From Verrucomicrobiota bacterium (GTDB lineage: Bacteria; Verrucomicrobiota; Verrucomicrobiia; Verrucomicrobiales; Verrucomicrobiaceae), in NCBI GenBank assembly GCA_017301975.1, contig JAFLEI010000023.1:53184-117183 (forward strand): 64,000 nucleotides of DNA. Direction: 5' to 3'. The notes beneath the pieces are model-generated. The model was not told the origin of the DNA. It ran no database searches and saw only the letters and a list, made by a program, of their open reading frames with translations. Both the position numbers and the translations under genes were made by a program. Shown here piece by piece: positions 11,029 to 19,352 of this stretch (position 1 is the first letter of the stretch; each line of letters begins with the position of its first letter).

Positions 11029-12024
11029 ATGCCTTTCAAAGCCGACCACGCCCTTGAACTCCTCGCCCGCGCCCGTGACAACGGCCGCCTGGGACACGCC
11101 TACCTGATCACCGGCCCCAAAGAGGCGCAGCATGAAGTCTTCGCCGCCAAAGTTCTCGACCTCATCGTAGGCACCAAAATGGGCACACTCGAAGCCTGGG
11201 AAGGGCAGGGGGCTGTGGTCCTGCGCCCGCAGAGCAAATCACGCCGCATCACCATCGGGGACGACGGCGATGATCCCGGCACCATTCGCTTCTTGGAAAA
11301 GATGATCCATCGCACCGCCGCGCCGAATGGATGGAAGCTCGCGATCATCGTCGATGCCGAGCGCATGAATGTGCAGGCGCAGAACGCCTTCCTCAAAACG
11401 CTGGAAGAGCCACCGCCCAACACACTCCTCCTCCTCCTCAGCACCCAGCCCCAGCAACTGCTTCCCACCATCCAGTCCCGCGTCCTCGAAGTGGCCCTGA
11501 TGCCTCCCGACGGCGCGCGCATCTTCACCGAGCACGAGGGAAAGCTGCTGTATGTGCTCAAGCAGATGGCCAAAAAGGAAAGCGGCAGCATCTCCACCGC
11601 GCTCTCTTTGAAAAAAGACTTCGAAGACATTCTCGAAGCCATGCACGAGGCCATCAAAAAAGAGCAGGAGGCCGACTTCGAACGCGAGCAGGACCACTAC
11701 GCCAAGACCACCGACGGCGCCTGGCTCAAGCAGCGTGAAGAACAGGTCGAAGCCCAGATCGAGGCCGACTACCTCCAGCAGCGCACCTCCCTCATGGAAC
11801 TCCTCCTCTCCTGGATGGGCGATGTCGCCCGCCAGCAGGCTGGCGCCGTGAATCTCGACCTGCCCAAGTTTCAAGAAGCCACCGCCGCTCTCGCCGCCAA
11901 ATGGGAGCCGGGAAATGTCGCCAAACGCATCCGCGTCCTGCGCCAGCTCGAAAGCCATCTGCACACTAACGTCAACGAAGGCCTCGCCCTCGAAGTCTGC
12001 TTCATCGAAGCCTTCGGCGCGTAG
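11029..12024 (+). CDS. holB: DNA polymerase III delta' subunit
   Basis: A clamp-loader subunit, 331 residues. It has the delta'-type AAA+ fold with a degenerate P-loop (LITGPKEAQH, no GKT) and the characteristic QNAFLKTLEEPPPNT stretch. A sensor-like STQPQQLLPTIQSR motif follows, and the C-terminal part is helical. The frame opens at 10951, but its first 26 codons translate a TTCGTCATT-type repeat. MPFKADHALELL at 11029 is the family-like start. The C-terminal half is unusually Glu-, Gln- and Lys-rich (about residues 190-260) compared with typical delta'. Confidence 0.88.
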   Translation: MPFKADHALELLARARDNGRLGHAYLITGPKEAQHEVFAAKVLDLIVGTKMGTLEAWEGQGAVVLRPQSKSRRITIGDDGDDPGTIRFLEKMIHRTAAPNGWKLAIIVDAERMNVQAQNAFLKTLEEPPPNTLLLLLSTQPQQLLPTIQSRVLEVALMPPDGARIFTEHEGKLLYVLKQMAKKESGSISTALSLKKDFEDILEAMHEAIKKEQEADFEREQDHYAKTTDGAWLKQREEQVEAQIEADYLQQRTSLMELLLSWMGDVARQQAGAVNLDLPKFQEATAALAAKWEPGNVAKRIRVLRQLESHLHTNVNEGLALEVCFIEAFGA

Positions 12025-12288
12025 GAGGCTCGAAAGCGATCATAAAGCGGACAGGGATGTTCGTTCCCTTCAGTGTTTGCAATTCAGTGCCGCGAGATGC
12101 CTCCCCGCCTTCGTGGGATGGGCGTGGCGACAGCCCTCCCGTCTGCGATCGTGTCCCAGACACCCACGACTCGAACTGAATCAAGGCCTGACGGCTTCGT
12201 ATTCCCGACACGCGCACAAGCCACCCTGCGTGAAGTGGTCCGCACATTCCATGTGCGGTTCCCCGTCAGGCATTCACCGCGTCATCCT
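12025..12288. repeat. Structured intergenic region with nested inverted repeats
   Basis: This gap lies between holB and the end of the minus-strand regulator. It holds a 5-bp hairpin just after holB (AGGGA/TCCCT near 12053-12069) and a perfect 8-bp hairpin CCGCACAT-TCC-ATGTGCGG at 12240-12258. That hairpin is enclosed by 9-bp inverted arms GCCTGACGG (12186-12194) and CCGTCAGGC (12263-12271). No T-run follows, so a simple terminator is unlikely for the large structure. No gene is supported; the short open frames here lack start context and family resemblance. Confidence 0.5.
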
Positions 12289-13353
12289 TCACACCGTCTC
12301 CCCACGCCGCAGATCCGGCATCAGTCTCACCGGCTTCGTGCTTGTGCGCCCCGTCTCGGCCAGTTCCAGCACCAGCTTGGCCAGCCGCTTCGCAAACTTC
12401 GCCGCATCCGCTGAATAGCGCGTCACCTTCGGCACCACATGCTCAAGAAACGCATCGTCGTCTCGTGAGACAATCGCAAAATCACGCGGCAGCTTGTGCC
12501 CCAGCCGCAGCAGATGCGTCACCACCGTCAGTGTGTGAATCGAACGAGCCACCAGAAACGCCGTCGGTGCAGGCTTCCGCCTTAGCGCCGCGTCCAGACT
12601 CTCGATCACCTGCTCGGCCGTTTCATGATGCGGCAGCACGCAAGGCTGAGCCTCGCTTGTGGCAAAGGCTTCGCGAAAACCCTGGGCGCTGTCTGCATCT
12701 CCCCGATGGTCTGAGTCCGGCAGCAGCAGCGCGATGCGTCGGTGTCCTTTCTGCATCAGCATCGTCGCCGCATGCCTGCAGGTCGCCCGGTAGTCCAAAT
12801 CCACCGAAGGAAGCCCCATGTCATCCGCGCACGATCCCGCGATGACAGTCGGCAGTTGCTGCTCCACAAACCATCGCTGCATCACCGGCGTGGAGCGGAA
12901 CATTACCCACGCCGACGCAGACACACGCTGCGTGAGTTTTTTCAAGCCGCCTGCAGGCTTGGCCGTGAAGCAATGCGGGCTCGCATGCACTTCGAGTTGA
13001 TACCCCGCTTCCGCCAGCAGCTCGCGCAGCGCATCCACCCAGAACAGCACGAACGGCGGCATCGCCTGTTGTCGCACCGGTGTCAGCAGAGCGATCACGC
13101 GTGATGAAACCCTCTTTCCTCGCGCGGCGGGCACGGCAAGAATTTGCCGCCGTTTGTTCACCACCGCACCGATCACGCCCTCGCGCTCCAGTTGTGCCAG
13201 CACCGCCCGCAGCGTGGGCCTGCTGATGCGCAGCCGGGTGCAAAGCGTGCGCTCCGACGGCAGCACCTCCTGCCATTCTCCACGCAGCAGAGCCTCCCGT
13301 AAAAAGTCGGCACTGTGCGTGATGAGCGAGGGGCGGGGTGGTACGGAGTGCAT
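12289..13353 (-). CDS. GntR-type HTH / LacI-type ligand-binding transcriptional regulator
   Basis: A 354-residue regulator. Residues about 10-70 form a GntR-like winged helix (LPSERTLCTRLRISRPTLRA). Residues about 85-345 form a periplasmic-binding-protein-like domain as in LacI/GalR regulators (GHRRIALLLPDSD, FAIVSRDDDAFLEHV). Such hybrids usually sense sugars. It diverges from the aldolase/beta-helix/sialidase/GDPD operon. The interval between them holds the inverted repeat TGAAAT-N10-ATTTCA, which is a plausible operator. It probably controls that operon and itself. Confidence 0.85.
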   Translation of the reverse strand: MHSVPPRPSLITHSADFLREALLRGEWQEVLPSERTLCTRLRISRPTLRAVLAQLEREGVIGAVVNKRRQILAVPAARGKRVSSRVIALLTPVRQQAMPPFVLFWVDALRELLAEAGYQLEVHASPHCFTAKPAGGLKKLTQRVSASAWVMFRSTPVMQRWFVEQQLPTVIAGSCADDMGLPSVDLDYRATCRHAATMLMQKGHRRIALLLPDSDHRGDADSAQGFREAFATSEAQPCVLPHHETAEQVIESLDAALRRKPAPTAFLVARSIHTLTVVTHLLRLGHKLPRDFAIVSRDDDAFLEHVVPKVTRYSADAAKFAKRLAKLVLELAETGRTSTKPVRLMPDLRRGETV

Positions 13354-13385
13354 GAGCGGAAGGCCCTCACCATGCCGTGGTAAGC

Positions 13386-13407
13386 TGAAATGACCACAGA
13401 GATTTCA
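13386..13407. promoter_or_regulatory. Candidate operator between divergent regulator and aldolase operon
   Basis: A perfect 6-bp inverted repeat, TGAAAT (13386-13391) and ATTTCA (13402-13407), with a 10-base spacer. It is the clearest dyad in the divergent interval and of a size suited to a dimeric winged-helix regulator. It covers the most upstream ATG of the aldolase frame (13390), which favours a later translation start. Assignment to the neighbouring regulator is inference. Confidence 0.4.
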
Positions 13408-13446
13408 AGTGTCGCGTCGTTCATGATGTCGCACTCTTCGCATCTC

Positions 13447-14190
13447 ATGCTTCCTCATTCCGACCTCCTTCAACTCAAGCGCTGGAACACCCCCACCATC
13501 TACAATGGCTGGGAGCAGATCACCAAACGCGACCCCGCCGCCGACGGCTTCAATCTCGAAGAAACACGCGACTTCATGCCTCAAATGGGCCCCATGGTCG
13601 GCTACGCCGTCACCGTCGTCGTCGAGCCCAGCAACAAGGCGCACCGCGAAGCTAATGCGAACGCCTGGAACGAATACCGCCGCTACGTCGCCAGCATCCC
13701 CGGCCCCAAGATCGTCTGCGTGCAGGACATCGACAAACCTCGCACCATCGGCTCCTTCTGGGGCGAGGTGAACAGCAACATGCACCGCGCCCTCGGCTGT
13801 GTGGGAAGCATTGTCGATGGAGCAATCCGCGATGTCGATGAAATGACCAACGCCGGATTCAAAGCCCTGGCCCGCCGCATGTGCGTCGGGCATGCGCACG
13901 TCCATCCCGTGCGCTGGAACTGCGAAGTCGAAGTCTTCGGCCGCAAAGTCAGCCCCGGCGATCTCATCCACGCCGACAAGCACGGCTTCCTCGTCATCGA
14001 GCCCGAAGCGCAGCCGCAGATCCTCGAAGCCTCCCGCTTCATGGACTCCAACGAATGCCTGACCGTCATCCCCGCCGCACGCGGCAGCGCCGGTCTCAGC
14101 AGCGATGAAGTCCTCGCCAATCTCGCCGCCGCCGGCGCGCAGTTCGGCAAGAACGCCAAAGCCAAATTCCAGCGCGAAGGGGAATGGTAG
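13447..14190 (+). CDS. RraA-like aldolase family protein
   Basis: A roughly 247-residue member of the RraA/HMG-CHA aldolase fold (PF03737). The region KRWNTPTIYNGWEQ matches the usual beginning of the family. The motif GSIVDGAIRDVDE contains the Gly, Asp and Arg-Asp residues that bind the divalent metal and pyruvyl substrate in related aldolases. The frame has ATGs at 13390, 13423, 13426 and 13447. None has a strong Shine-Dalgarno; 13447 is chosen on N-terminal similarity and because a probable operator covers 13390. As first gene of the operon it may cleave a keto-acid released by the downstream secreted enzymes. RNase E inhibition, as in E. coli RraA, is unlikely. Confidence 0.75.
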   Translation: MLPHSDLLQLKRWNTPTIYNGWEQITKRDPAADGFNLEETRDFMPQMGPMVGYAVTVVVEPSNKAHREANANAWNEYRRYVASIPGPKIVCVQDIDKPRTIGSFWGEVNSNMHRALGCVGSIVDGAIRDVDEMTNAGFKALARRMCVGHAHVHPVRWNCEVEVFGRKVSPGDLIHADKHGFLVIEPEAQPQILEASRFMDSNECLTVIPAARGSAGLSSDEVLANLAAAGAQFGKNAKAKFQREGEW

Positions 14191-14207
14191 TTCACCTGGA
14201 ACCAACC

Positions 14208-15671
14208 ATGAAAACGACTCTGCTCATCCTCTCCGCTATCTTCATGGCCAGCCTTGCCTTCGCCCAAGGCCCGGCGACTGCCAACACCGCCTTCGGTCTG
14301 CAGGTTTCCGCACCAGGACCAGAGGCCTTCGCAGAAGACGCCCTTCAGCAGGCCATCGATAAGGTGTCGGCCGCCGGTGGCGGTGTCGTGATTCTCGGCG
14401 CGGGCGACTTCAAGCTCTCCCGCAAGCCGGGCGATGAAACCGTGATCATCAAAAGCAACGTGACCCTGCGCGGCCAGGGTCACGCCACCCACATCTATCT
14501 CGATCCCAAGACGCCGCCCAATCCCCTGCGCTATTTCCCCATGCGCATCGGCTCCGCCAAAGTCCCCGCGCACAATGTCGTGATCGAAAATCTGCGCTAC
14601 ACCGGCAACGACAAGGCAATCGGCGGCGGCTCCATCATGGGCTTCAATGCACGACTCGATGAACCCGAATCCATGCTCCTCTCCTGCGACAACATCACCG
14701 TGCGCAACTGCTGGATCTACGATGCCAAGCAGGCCGCAGGCTGCACCAAGCCGGCATCAAACATGTATCATGCCAAGTACGTCATTCCTGCCGCAGAAGC
14801 CGCCGCCGCCAGCAAGGATGGGCCGGGTGCAAAGTTTTACGGACAACCGGATCGCCTGGCCTCGCAGTTCAAAAACTGGCAGGTGCATCACAACTTCATC
14901 GACACCTGTGGCAACAAGGCCGTCGAACTCGCCGAATGCAACGGCGGCCTCATCGCGGACAACTACATCATCAACTGCGAAGACGGCCCGCAGGTGATCT
15001 TCGGCTCACGCAATGTCCGCATCTGCGACAATCACGTCTTCTTCCTCCGCACCGGCATCAACATCACCGAAGGATCTCATCACATCACCGTCTCCGGCAA
15101 CATCGTCGAGCCTGCCGCTGGGATGAATCTGAAAAACTGGGGCTCCTGCCTCGTGTTCCGCACGGAGCCGCTGCCCCTCGCCACCACTGTTTCACACGTG
15201 TCGGTGATGGGTAATGTCTTCCGCAATCAGACCACGGAAGCCAAGGTCACCGTCCGCTTTGAGACCCGCAAAGAATCGTTGGGTTGCCACTATGAGGCCA
15301 TCACCCTCACGGGCAATGTCTTCGATGGAAACCTCCAGTTCTATGACCGCGTAAACCCCGGCAAGACGACGATTCAGGACATCGTCTTTGCCGACAACAT
15401 CTGCGAAGGCAGCATTTTGAATGCGCCAGTAAAGGAAGTGGCGTCCAAGCATGTCACCGTTCGCGGCAACACCTTTCGTTACACCGGCAATCAAATGCTC
15501 AAGGCCAGCCACTGGATCTGGTCGGACAACACCCAAACCGCAGGCACGCTCGAACTGGACCCCGCCGCCAAGGCCAACATCATCCGCAACAATGTCACCG
15601 CCTCTCCCATTCGCGATCAAGGCATCAAAACCAGCCTTAATGGCAATGAAGTGCTCCCGAATGATCCGTGA
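14208..15671 (+). CDS. Secreted right-handed parallel beta-helix protein
   Basis: A 487-residue protein with a Sec signal peptide (MKTTLLILSAIFMASLAFAQ). It has repeated short beta-helix coils, visible as recurring patterns such as NVTLRGQG, NITVRNCWIYD, NGGLIADNYI, NVRICDNHVF and HVTVRGNTF. This fold is used by pectate lyases, polysaccharide lyases and epimerases. The ATG at 14208 is 17 bases after the aldolase stop and gives a proper signal peptide, unlike the upstream GTG at 14184. The neighbouring sialidase and GDPD genes suggest a polysaccharide substrate. I cannot pick out a catalytic set of residues. Confidence 0.8.
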   Translation: MKTTLLILSAIFMASLAFAQGPATANTAFGLQVSAPGPEAFAEDALQQAIDKVSAAGGGVVILGAGDFKLSRKPGDETVIIKSNVTLRGQGHATHIYLDPKTPPNPLRYFPMRIGSAKVPAHNVVIENLRYTGNDKAIGGGSIMGFNARLDEPESMLLSCDNITVRNCWIYDAKQAAGCTKPASNMYHAKYVIPAAEAAAASKDGPGAKFYGQPDRLASQFKNWQVHHNFIDTCGNKAVELAECNGGLIADNYIINCEDGPQVIFGSRNVRICDNHVFFLRTGINITEGSHHITVSGNIVEPAAGMNLKNWGSCLVFRTEPLPLATTVSHVSVMGNVFRNQTTEAKVTVRFETRKESLGCHYEAITLTGNVFDGNLQFYDRVNPGKTTIQDIVFADNICEGSILNAPVKEVASKHVTVRGNTFRYTGNQMLKASHWIWSDNTQTAGTLELDPAAKANIIRNNVTASPIRDQGIKTSLNGNEVLPNDP

Positions 15672-15694
15672 TTTTTAACCCTGACTCACCAACC

Positions 15695-16909
15695 ATGAAA
15701 CACCTCGCCCTCCTCCTTTCGTCATTCTGCCTTCTGCATTCGTCATTTGCCGCTGAACCCTTCATTGAAAAACAAGACCTCTTCATCGTCGGCGATAATC
15801 CCGCCTACCAGCTCTACCACATCCCCGGCATCGTAGTAACCGCTAGGGGCACCGTGCTCACTTGGTGCGAGGCGCGCAAGCGTGCCGCCGGTGTCAGCGA
15901 CTGGGACGACATCCGCATCCTGCTCCGCCGCAGCACCGATGAAGGCAAAACCTGGAGCCCACCGCAAAGCATCGCCAATGTCGAAGGCCCGAAAGCGAAG
16001 AACCCCTTCGCGCTCAAGATGAAAAACGTCGATCCCAACGATGTCACTTACAACAACCCCGTGCTCATCGCTGACAAAGACGGCACCGTGCACATGCTCT
16101 TCTGCCTGGAGTACGAACGCTGCTTCTACCAGCGCAGCACGGACGATTGCCTCACCTGGAGCAAACCCACCGAGATCACCGCCACCTTCGAAGCCTTCAA
16201 GAAAGACTACGATTGGAAAGTTCTGGCCACGGGCCCAGACCACAGCATCCAGCTCAAAAACGGCCGTCTCATTGTCCCCGTTTGGCTCTCCACCGGCGCA
16301 GGCGGCAATGCCCATCGCCCGAGCGTCACTGCCACCATCTTCAGCGATGATCAGGGCAAAACTTGGAAAGCAGGAGACATCGCTGTCCCATGCACCGACG
16401 AATGGATCAACCCCAACGAAACCGTCGCCATCGAGCTCAACGATGGCAGCGTCATGCTCAATGTGCGCAGCGAATCAAAGGCTCACCGCCGTCTCGTGAC
16501 CGTCAGCAAAGACGGCGCCACCGGCTGGAGCACACCGAAGTTTGATGAAGCCCTGCTGGAACCCATCTGCATGGGCGGCATCGTTCGCTACAATCACGAT
16601 GGCCAGAGCCTCATCCTCTTCTCCAATCCTCACAACCTGGAGAAAGAGAAAGGCAAGGCCGAGCCCGGTAAAAATCGCGACCGTAAAAACGTCAGCGTAA
16701 AGCTCAGCCGCGATGAAGGCAAAACCTGGCCTGTCAGCAAGTCCATCGAGCCCGGCCCCAGCATGTACTCGGACATCGCCGTGACCAAGAGCGGCACCAT
16801 CCTCTGCTTCTACGGCCGCAGTGGCGATGGCTCCGCCCTCGCCCACTTTGCCGGTGGCCGCCTGACGCTGGCCCGCTTTAATCTCGAATGGCTCACGGCT
16901 CCTCAGTGA
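15695..16909 (+). CDS. Secreted exo-alpha-sialidase family protein (BNR/Asp-box)
   Basis: A 404-residue beta-propeller with a signal peptide ending SSFAAEP. It has a sialidase-like YHIPGIVVTARGT motif (compare the FRIP/YRIP arginine motif, here with His in place of Arg) and Asp-boxes STDEGKTW, STDDCLTW, SDDQGKTW and SRDEGKTW. The substrate may be sialic acid or another acidic sugar; many environmental members have no proven sialidase activity. It starts 23 bases after the beta-helix gene. Part of its signal peptide is encoded by two copies of the word TTCGTCATT found elsewhere in the window. Confidence 0.85.
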   Translation: MKHLALLLSSFCLLHSSFAAEPFIEKQDLFIVGDNPAYQLYHIPGIVVTARGTVLTWCEARKRAAGVSDWDDIRILLRRSTDEGKTWSPPQSIANVEGPKAKNPFALKMKNVDPNDVTYNNPVLIADKDGTVHMLFCLEYERCFYQRSTDDCLTWSKPTEITATFEAFKKDYDWKVLATGPDHSIQLKNGRLIVPVWLSTGAGGNAHRPSVTATIFSDDQGKTWKAGDIAVPCTDEWINPNETVAIELNDGSVMLNVRSESKAHRRLVTVSKDGATGWSTPKFDEALLEPICMGGIVRYNHDGQSLILFSNPHNLEKEKGKAEPGKNRDRKNVSVKLSRDEGKTWPVSKSIEPGPSMYSDIAVTKSGTILCFYGRSGDGSALAHFAGGRLTLARFNLEWLTAPQ

Positions 16910-16966
16910 GGTTCATCGGGCGGATTCCGCCAGAACCATGCAGCGAACACCGTTCAGGAGGCGATC

Positions 16967-17947
16967 ATGCGAACAACCTTGTCCATCCTCGCATTCAGCC
17001 TCTGCCTCGTGCATGCCGCGGCAGAGCCGTTGTGTGAGACCACGCCGCCTCCTCGTGCCGGGCCGGCAGTTCCCTCCGCTCCATTGCACCGCATCCATCC
17101 GCAGACCGCGCAGGATTTGCAGGCCGTTCTCGCATTCAAAGGGCAGCACCTGCCCTTCGTCAGCGCCCATCGTGGCGGTCCGGCCAAAGGCTTCCCTGAA
17201 AACTGCATCCTCACCTTTGAGCACACCCTTCAGCATACCTTTGCCATGCTGGAGATCGACCCACGCCGCGCCAAGGACGGTGCCATCATCCTCCTTCACG
17301 ATGCCACTTTGGAACGAACCACCACAGGCACCGGCCGTGTGACAGATTTCACCCTGTCGGAACTGCAACAACTGCGCCTCAAGGACACCGAAGGTCAGCC
17401 CACCTCCTTCCACATCCCCACGCTGGATGAAGCCATCGAATGGGCTCGCGGCAAAACCGTGCTCGTGCTGGATCAAAAAGACGTAACCGCCATCGAGCGC
17501 GCCCACATCGTCACCCGTCATAAAGCCGAAGCTTATGTGATGCTGATCGTCTCCAGCTTCAAAGATGCGGTCGCCGTTCACCAGTTGAATCCGGACATCA
17601 TGATGGAAGTCATGGTCCCCACCGTGGCGAAAGCCGAGGAGTTCGACCGGCTCGGCATCCCCTGGCGCAATGTCATCGCCTTCGTCGGCCACACACCGCC
17701 TCAGGACGTGGCCCTCTACGATTTCATCCATCGCAAAGGCGCCTGCTGCATGGCCGGCACCTCCCGCCATCTTGATCTCAAGGTGATCAAAAGTGAAGTC
17801 GCGGACATTCAAGAACTCGAAGAAGGCTACCGCACCTTCCTCAGCTTGGGCGCGGACATCTTCGAGACCGACATCCCTGTGCTCCTCGGCCCCATGCTCC
17901 ACAATGCCGCGACCGCGTTGAAGCAGCCCTTTTTCGAATTGAAATGA
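16967..17947 (+). CDS. Secreted glycerophosphodiester phosphodiesterase family protein (first of pair)
   Basis: A 326-residue GDPD-fold protein with a signal peptide (MRTTLSILAFSLCLVHAAAE). Core motifs are SAHRGGPAKGFPENC (catalytic His-Arg, and Glu-Asn for metal), MLEIDPRRAKDG (Glu-x-Asp) and LLHDATLERTT (second His). The strand that normally supplies a third metal-binding Glu reads LVLDQKDV. A perfect AGGAGG Shine-Dalgarno at 16956-16961 sets the start. GDPDs split glycerophosphodiesters to glycerol-3-phosphate and an alcohol; here the exported location suggests nutrient scavenging. A paralogue follows 27 bases later. Confidence 0.85.
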   Translation: MRTTLSILAFSLCLVHAAAEPLCETTPPPRAGPAVPSAPLHRIHPQTAQDLQAVLAFKGQHLPFVSAHRGGPAKGFPENCILTFEHTLQHTFAMLEIDPRRAKDGAIILLHDATLERTTTGTGRVTDFTLSELQQLRLKDTEGQPTSFHIPTLDEAIEWARGKTVLVLDQKDVTAIERAHIVTRHKAEAYVMLIVSSFKDAVAVHQLNPDIMMEVMVPTVAKAEEFDRLGIPWRNVIAFVGHTPPQDVALYDFIHRKGACCMAGTSRHLDLKVIKSEVADIQELEEGYRTFLSLGADIFETDIPVLLGPMLHNAATALKQPFFELK

Positions 17948-17974
17948 CTTTTTGACCCCAGGACACGCACCACC

Positions 17975-18796
17975 ATGAAACGCCTCCACTTCCTCCTCAC
18001 CGCCCTGGCATTGGCCACGCAGGCTTCATCCCACGCCGAAGATCTCACCATGCCCGTCCGTGGGCTTTGCGCTCATCGCGGTGCCATGAGCACATTTCCA
18101 GAAAACACCATCCCGGCTTTCATGGAGGCAGTACGACTCGGCGCCCACATGATCGAGTTCGACGTGCAGCTCACCAAAGACGGCGCTCTCGTCCTCATGC
18201 ATGACGCCACCGTAAACCGTACCACCGATGGCAAAGGCAAGGTCTCCGATCTCACCCTGGCAGAGATCAAGACGCTTGATGCAGGCGCAAAGCTGGACGC
18301 CCGTTTCGCAGGCACACGCATCCCCACGTTCGAGGAGGCGCTCGCAGTCTTTCCACGCCACGTCTGGCTCAACTGCCATCTCAAAGGCGGTGCCGCTCTC
18401 GGCGAAGCCACGGCCAAAGTCATCGTTAAGGCAGGGCGCACGCATCAGGCATTCCTCGCCGCCACTGCCGATGCCGCGAAGGCCGCCCGTGCAGCGGTGC
18501 CGGACATCCTCATCTGCAACATGGAGCGTCAGGGCGATTCCATGGCCTACGCCCAGGAGACCATCGCCATGAAGACGCAGTTCATCCAGCTCCTCGGCAA
18601 AGGCGATGTGCCCGAAGAAGCCGTGAAACTCCTGAAAGCCGCCGGGGTGCTCGTGAATTATTACCATGATGAAACATCCGGGGGACTGCGCCGCCAATGG
18701 AGGGCCGGTGTGAATTTCCCCCTGGTGAATGATCTCGCCAAAGCTCTGCCCGTGGCGGAAGAATTCGGCATCAAGCCTCTGGCTCAGCAGCCATGA
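17975..18796 (+). CDS. Secreted glycerophosphodiester phosphodiesterase family protein (second of pair)
   Basis: A 273-residue GDPD-fold protein with a signal peptide (MKRLHFLLTALALATQASSHAE). Motifs are CAHRGAMSTFPENT, MIEFDVQLTKDG and LMHDATVNRTT, so both catalytic histidines and the first metal ligands are present. The usual Glu-containing strand (like LNIELK) reads WLNCHLKGG, with His where the metal-binding Glu would be. This suggests altered metal use or specificity. It is related to the gene before it and is the last member of the operon that starts with the RraA-like aldolase. Confidence 0.85.
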   Translation: MKRLHFLLTALALATQASSHAEDLTMPVRGLCAHRGAMSTFPENTIPAFMEAVRLGAHMIEFDVQLTKDGALVLMHDATVNRTTDGKGKVSDLTLAEIKTLDAGAKLDARFAGTRIPTFEEALAVFPRHVWLNCHLKGGAALGEATAKVIVKAGRTHQAFLAATADAAKAARAAVPDILICNMERQGDSMAYAQETIAMKTQFIQLLGKGDVPEEAVKLLKAAGVLVNYYHDETSGGLRRQWRAGVNFPLVNDLAKALPVAEEFGIKPLAQQP

Positions 18797-18804
18797 GGCC
18801 TTGT

Positions 18805-18952
18805 TCACAGGCGGTACTCATCCTCCTTGACCAGCAGCCGTCCGCCATCATAAAGCCCCAGCATCAGGTGGTATGCAAAAAGTAAGGAGCGCGTACTGAA
18901 ACTCGAGATTTTCGAGCCATGCATAAGGCCCGGTCAGCCCATCACTCCCCAT
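18805..18952 (-). pseudogene. Small ORF coupled to ArsR gene, interrupted by a one-base frameshift
   Basis: On the minus strand an ATG at 18952 overlaps the end of the ArsR gene by 11 bases and opens a frame reading MGSDGLTGPYAWLENLEF. After the T-run (A-run 18877-18881 on the plus strand) the protein-like reading continues in the +1 frame as FAYHLMLGLYDGGRLLVKED, to a stop at 18805-18807. Removing one T joins them into a 48-residue protein; the interval of 148 bases is one more than a multiple of three. It could be a decayed gene, a sequencing error or a slippage site. I do not recognise the family. Confidence 0.45.
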
Positions 18953-19223
18953 GCTCGCGCTTCCACGCCTTCAGAATGGAGTCCAGCAATCCCGGAAAGC
19001 GGCTGTCCAGCTCCTTGCGCCGCACCTTGCTCGTCAGCTCCACTCCGCGCCTCTCGCTGTGGATGATCCCTGACTCACGCAAAATGCGGTAATGCTGCGA
19101 GCAGGTGGACTTTGGCATCGTGCATTTCAGACGGCTCGTTGTCTCCACACAGTTCAGCCCCTCCTCGCATTTCCGCAGCTCGGCCACGATGCTGAGACGC
19201 ACCGGATCTGACAGGGCATGCAT
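18942..19223 (-). CDS. ArsR-family winged-helix regulator with four cysteines
   Basis: A 93-residue repressor-type protein starting MHALSDPVRLSIVAEL, the classic ArsR first helix. The recognition region is MPKSTCSQHYRILRESG, and the wing follows. Cys19, Cys25, Cys34 and Cys41 fall in and next to the DNA-binding helices, which suggests thiol or metal sensing. The N-terminus may extend a few codons upstream through an alternative start. It diverges from an Old Yellow Enzyme gene, a common pairing in which the regulator controls the reductase. A dyad lies between them at 19318-19346. Confidence 0.85.
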   Translation of the reverse strand: MHALSDPVRLSIVAELRKCEEGLNCVETTSRLKCTMPKSTCSQHYRILRESGIIHSERRGVELTSKVRRKELDSRFPGLLDSILKAWKREHGE

Positions 19224-19317
19224 GATGCCCGCGACGGTAAAACTTTCGGCTGGAGGATGGTGAAGAGGTCTGATGCGTGGATGCTACATTAATTTCACTT
19301 GCAGTTCAATCATTCTA

Positions 19318-19346
19318 TTGTTCGGTATTTGTGAACTAAGGAACAA
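19318..19346. promoter_or_regulatory. Candidate ArsR operator upstream of alkene reductase gene
   Basis: TTGTTC at 19318-19323 and GAACAA at 19341-19346 form perfect inverted arms. A second shorter dyad, GTTC (19320-19323) with GAAC (19333-19336), nests inside. The region lies just before the reductase start at 19353, with an AAGGA Shine-Dalgarno-like stretch between. Binding there would block transcription or initiation. Assignment is inference from position and symmetry. Confidence 0.4.
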
Positions 19347-19352
19347 ATCCCC

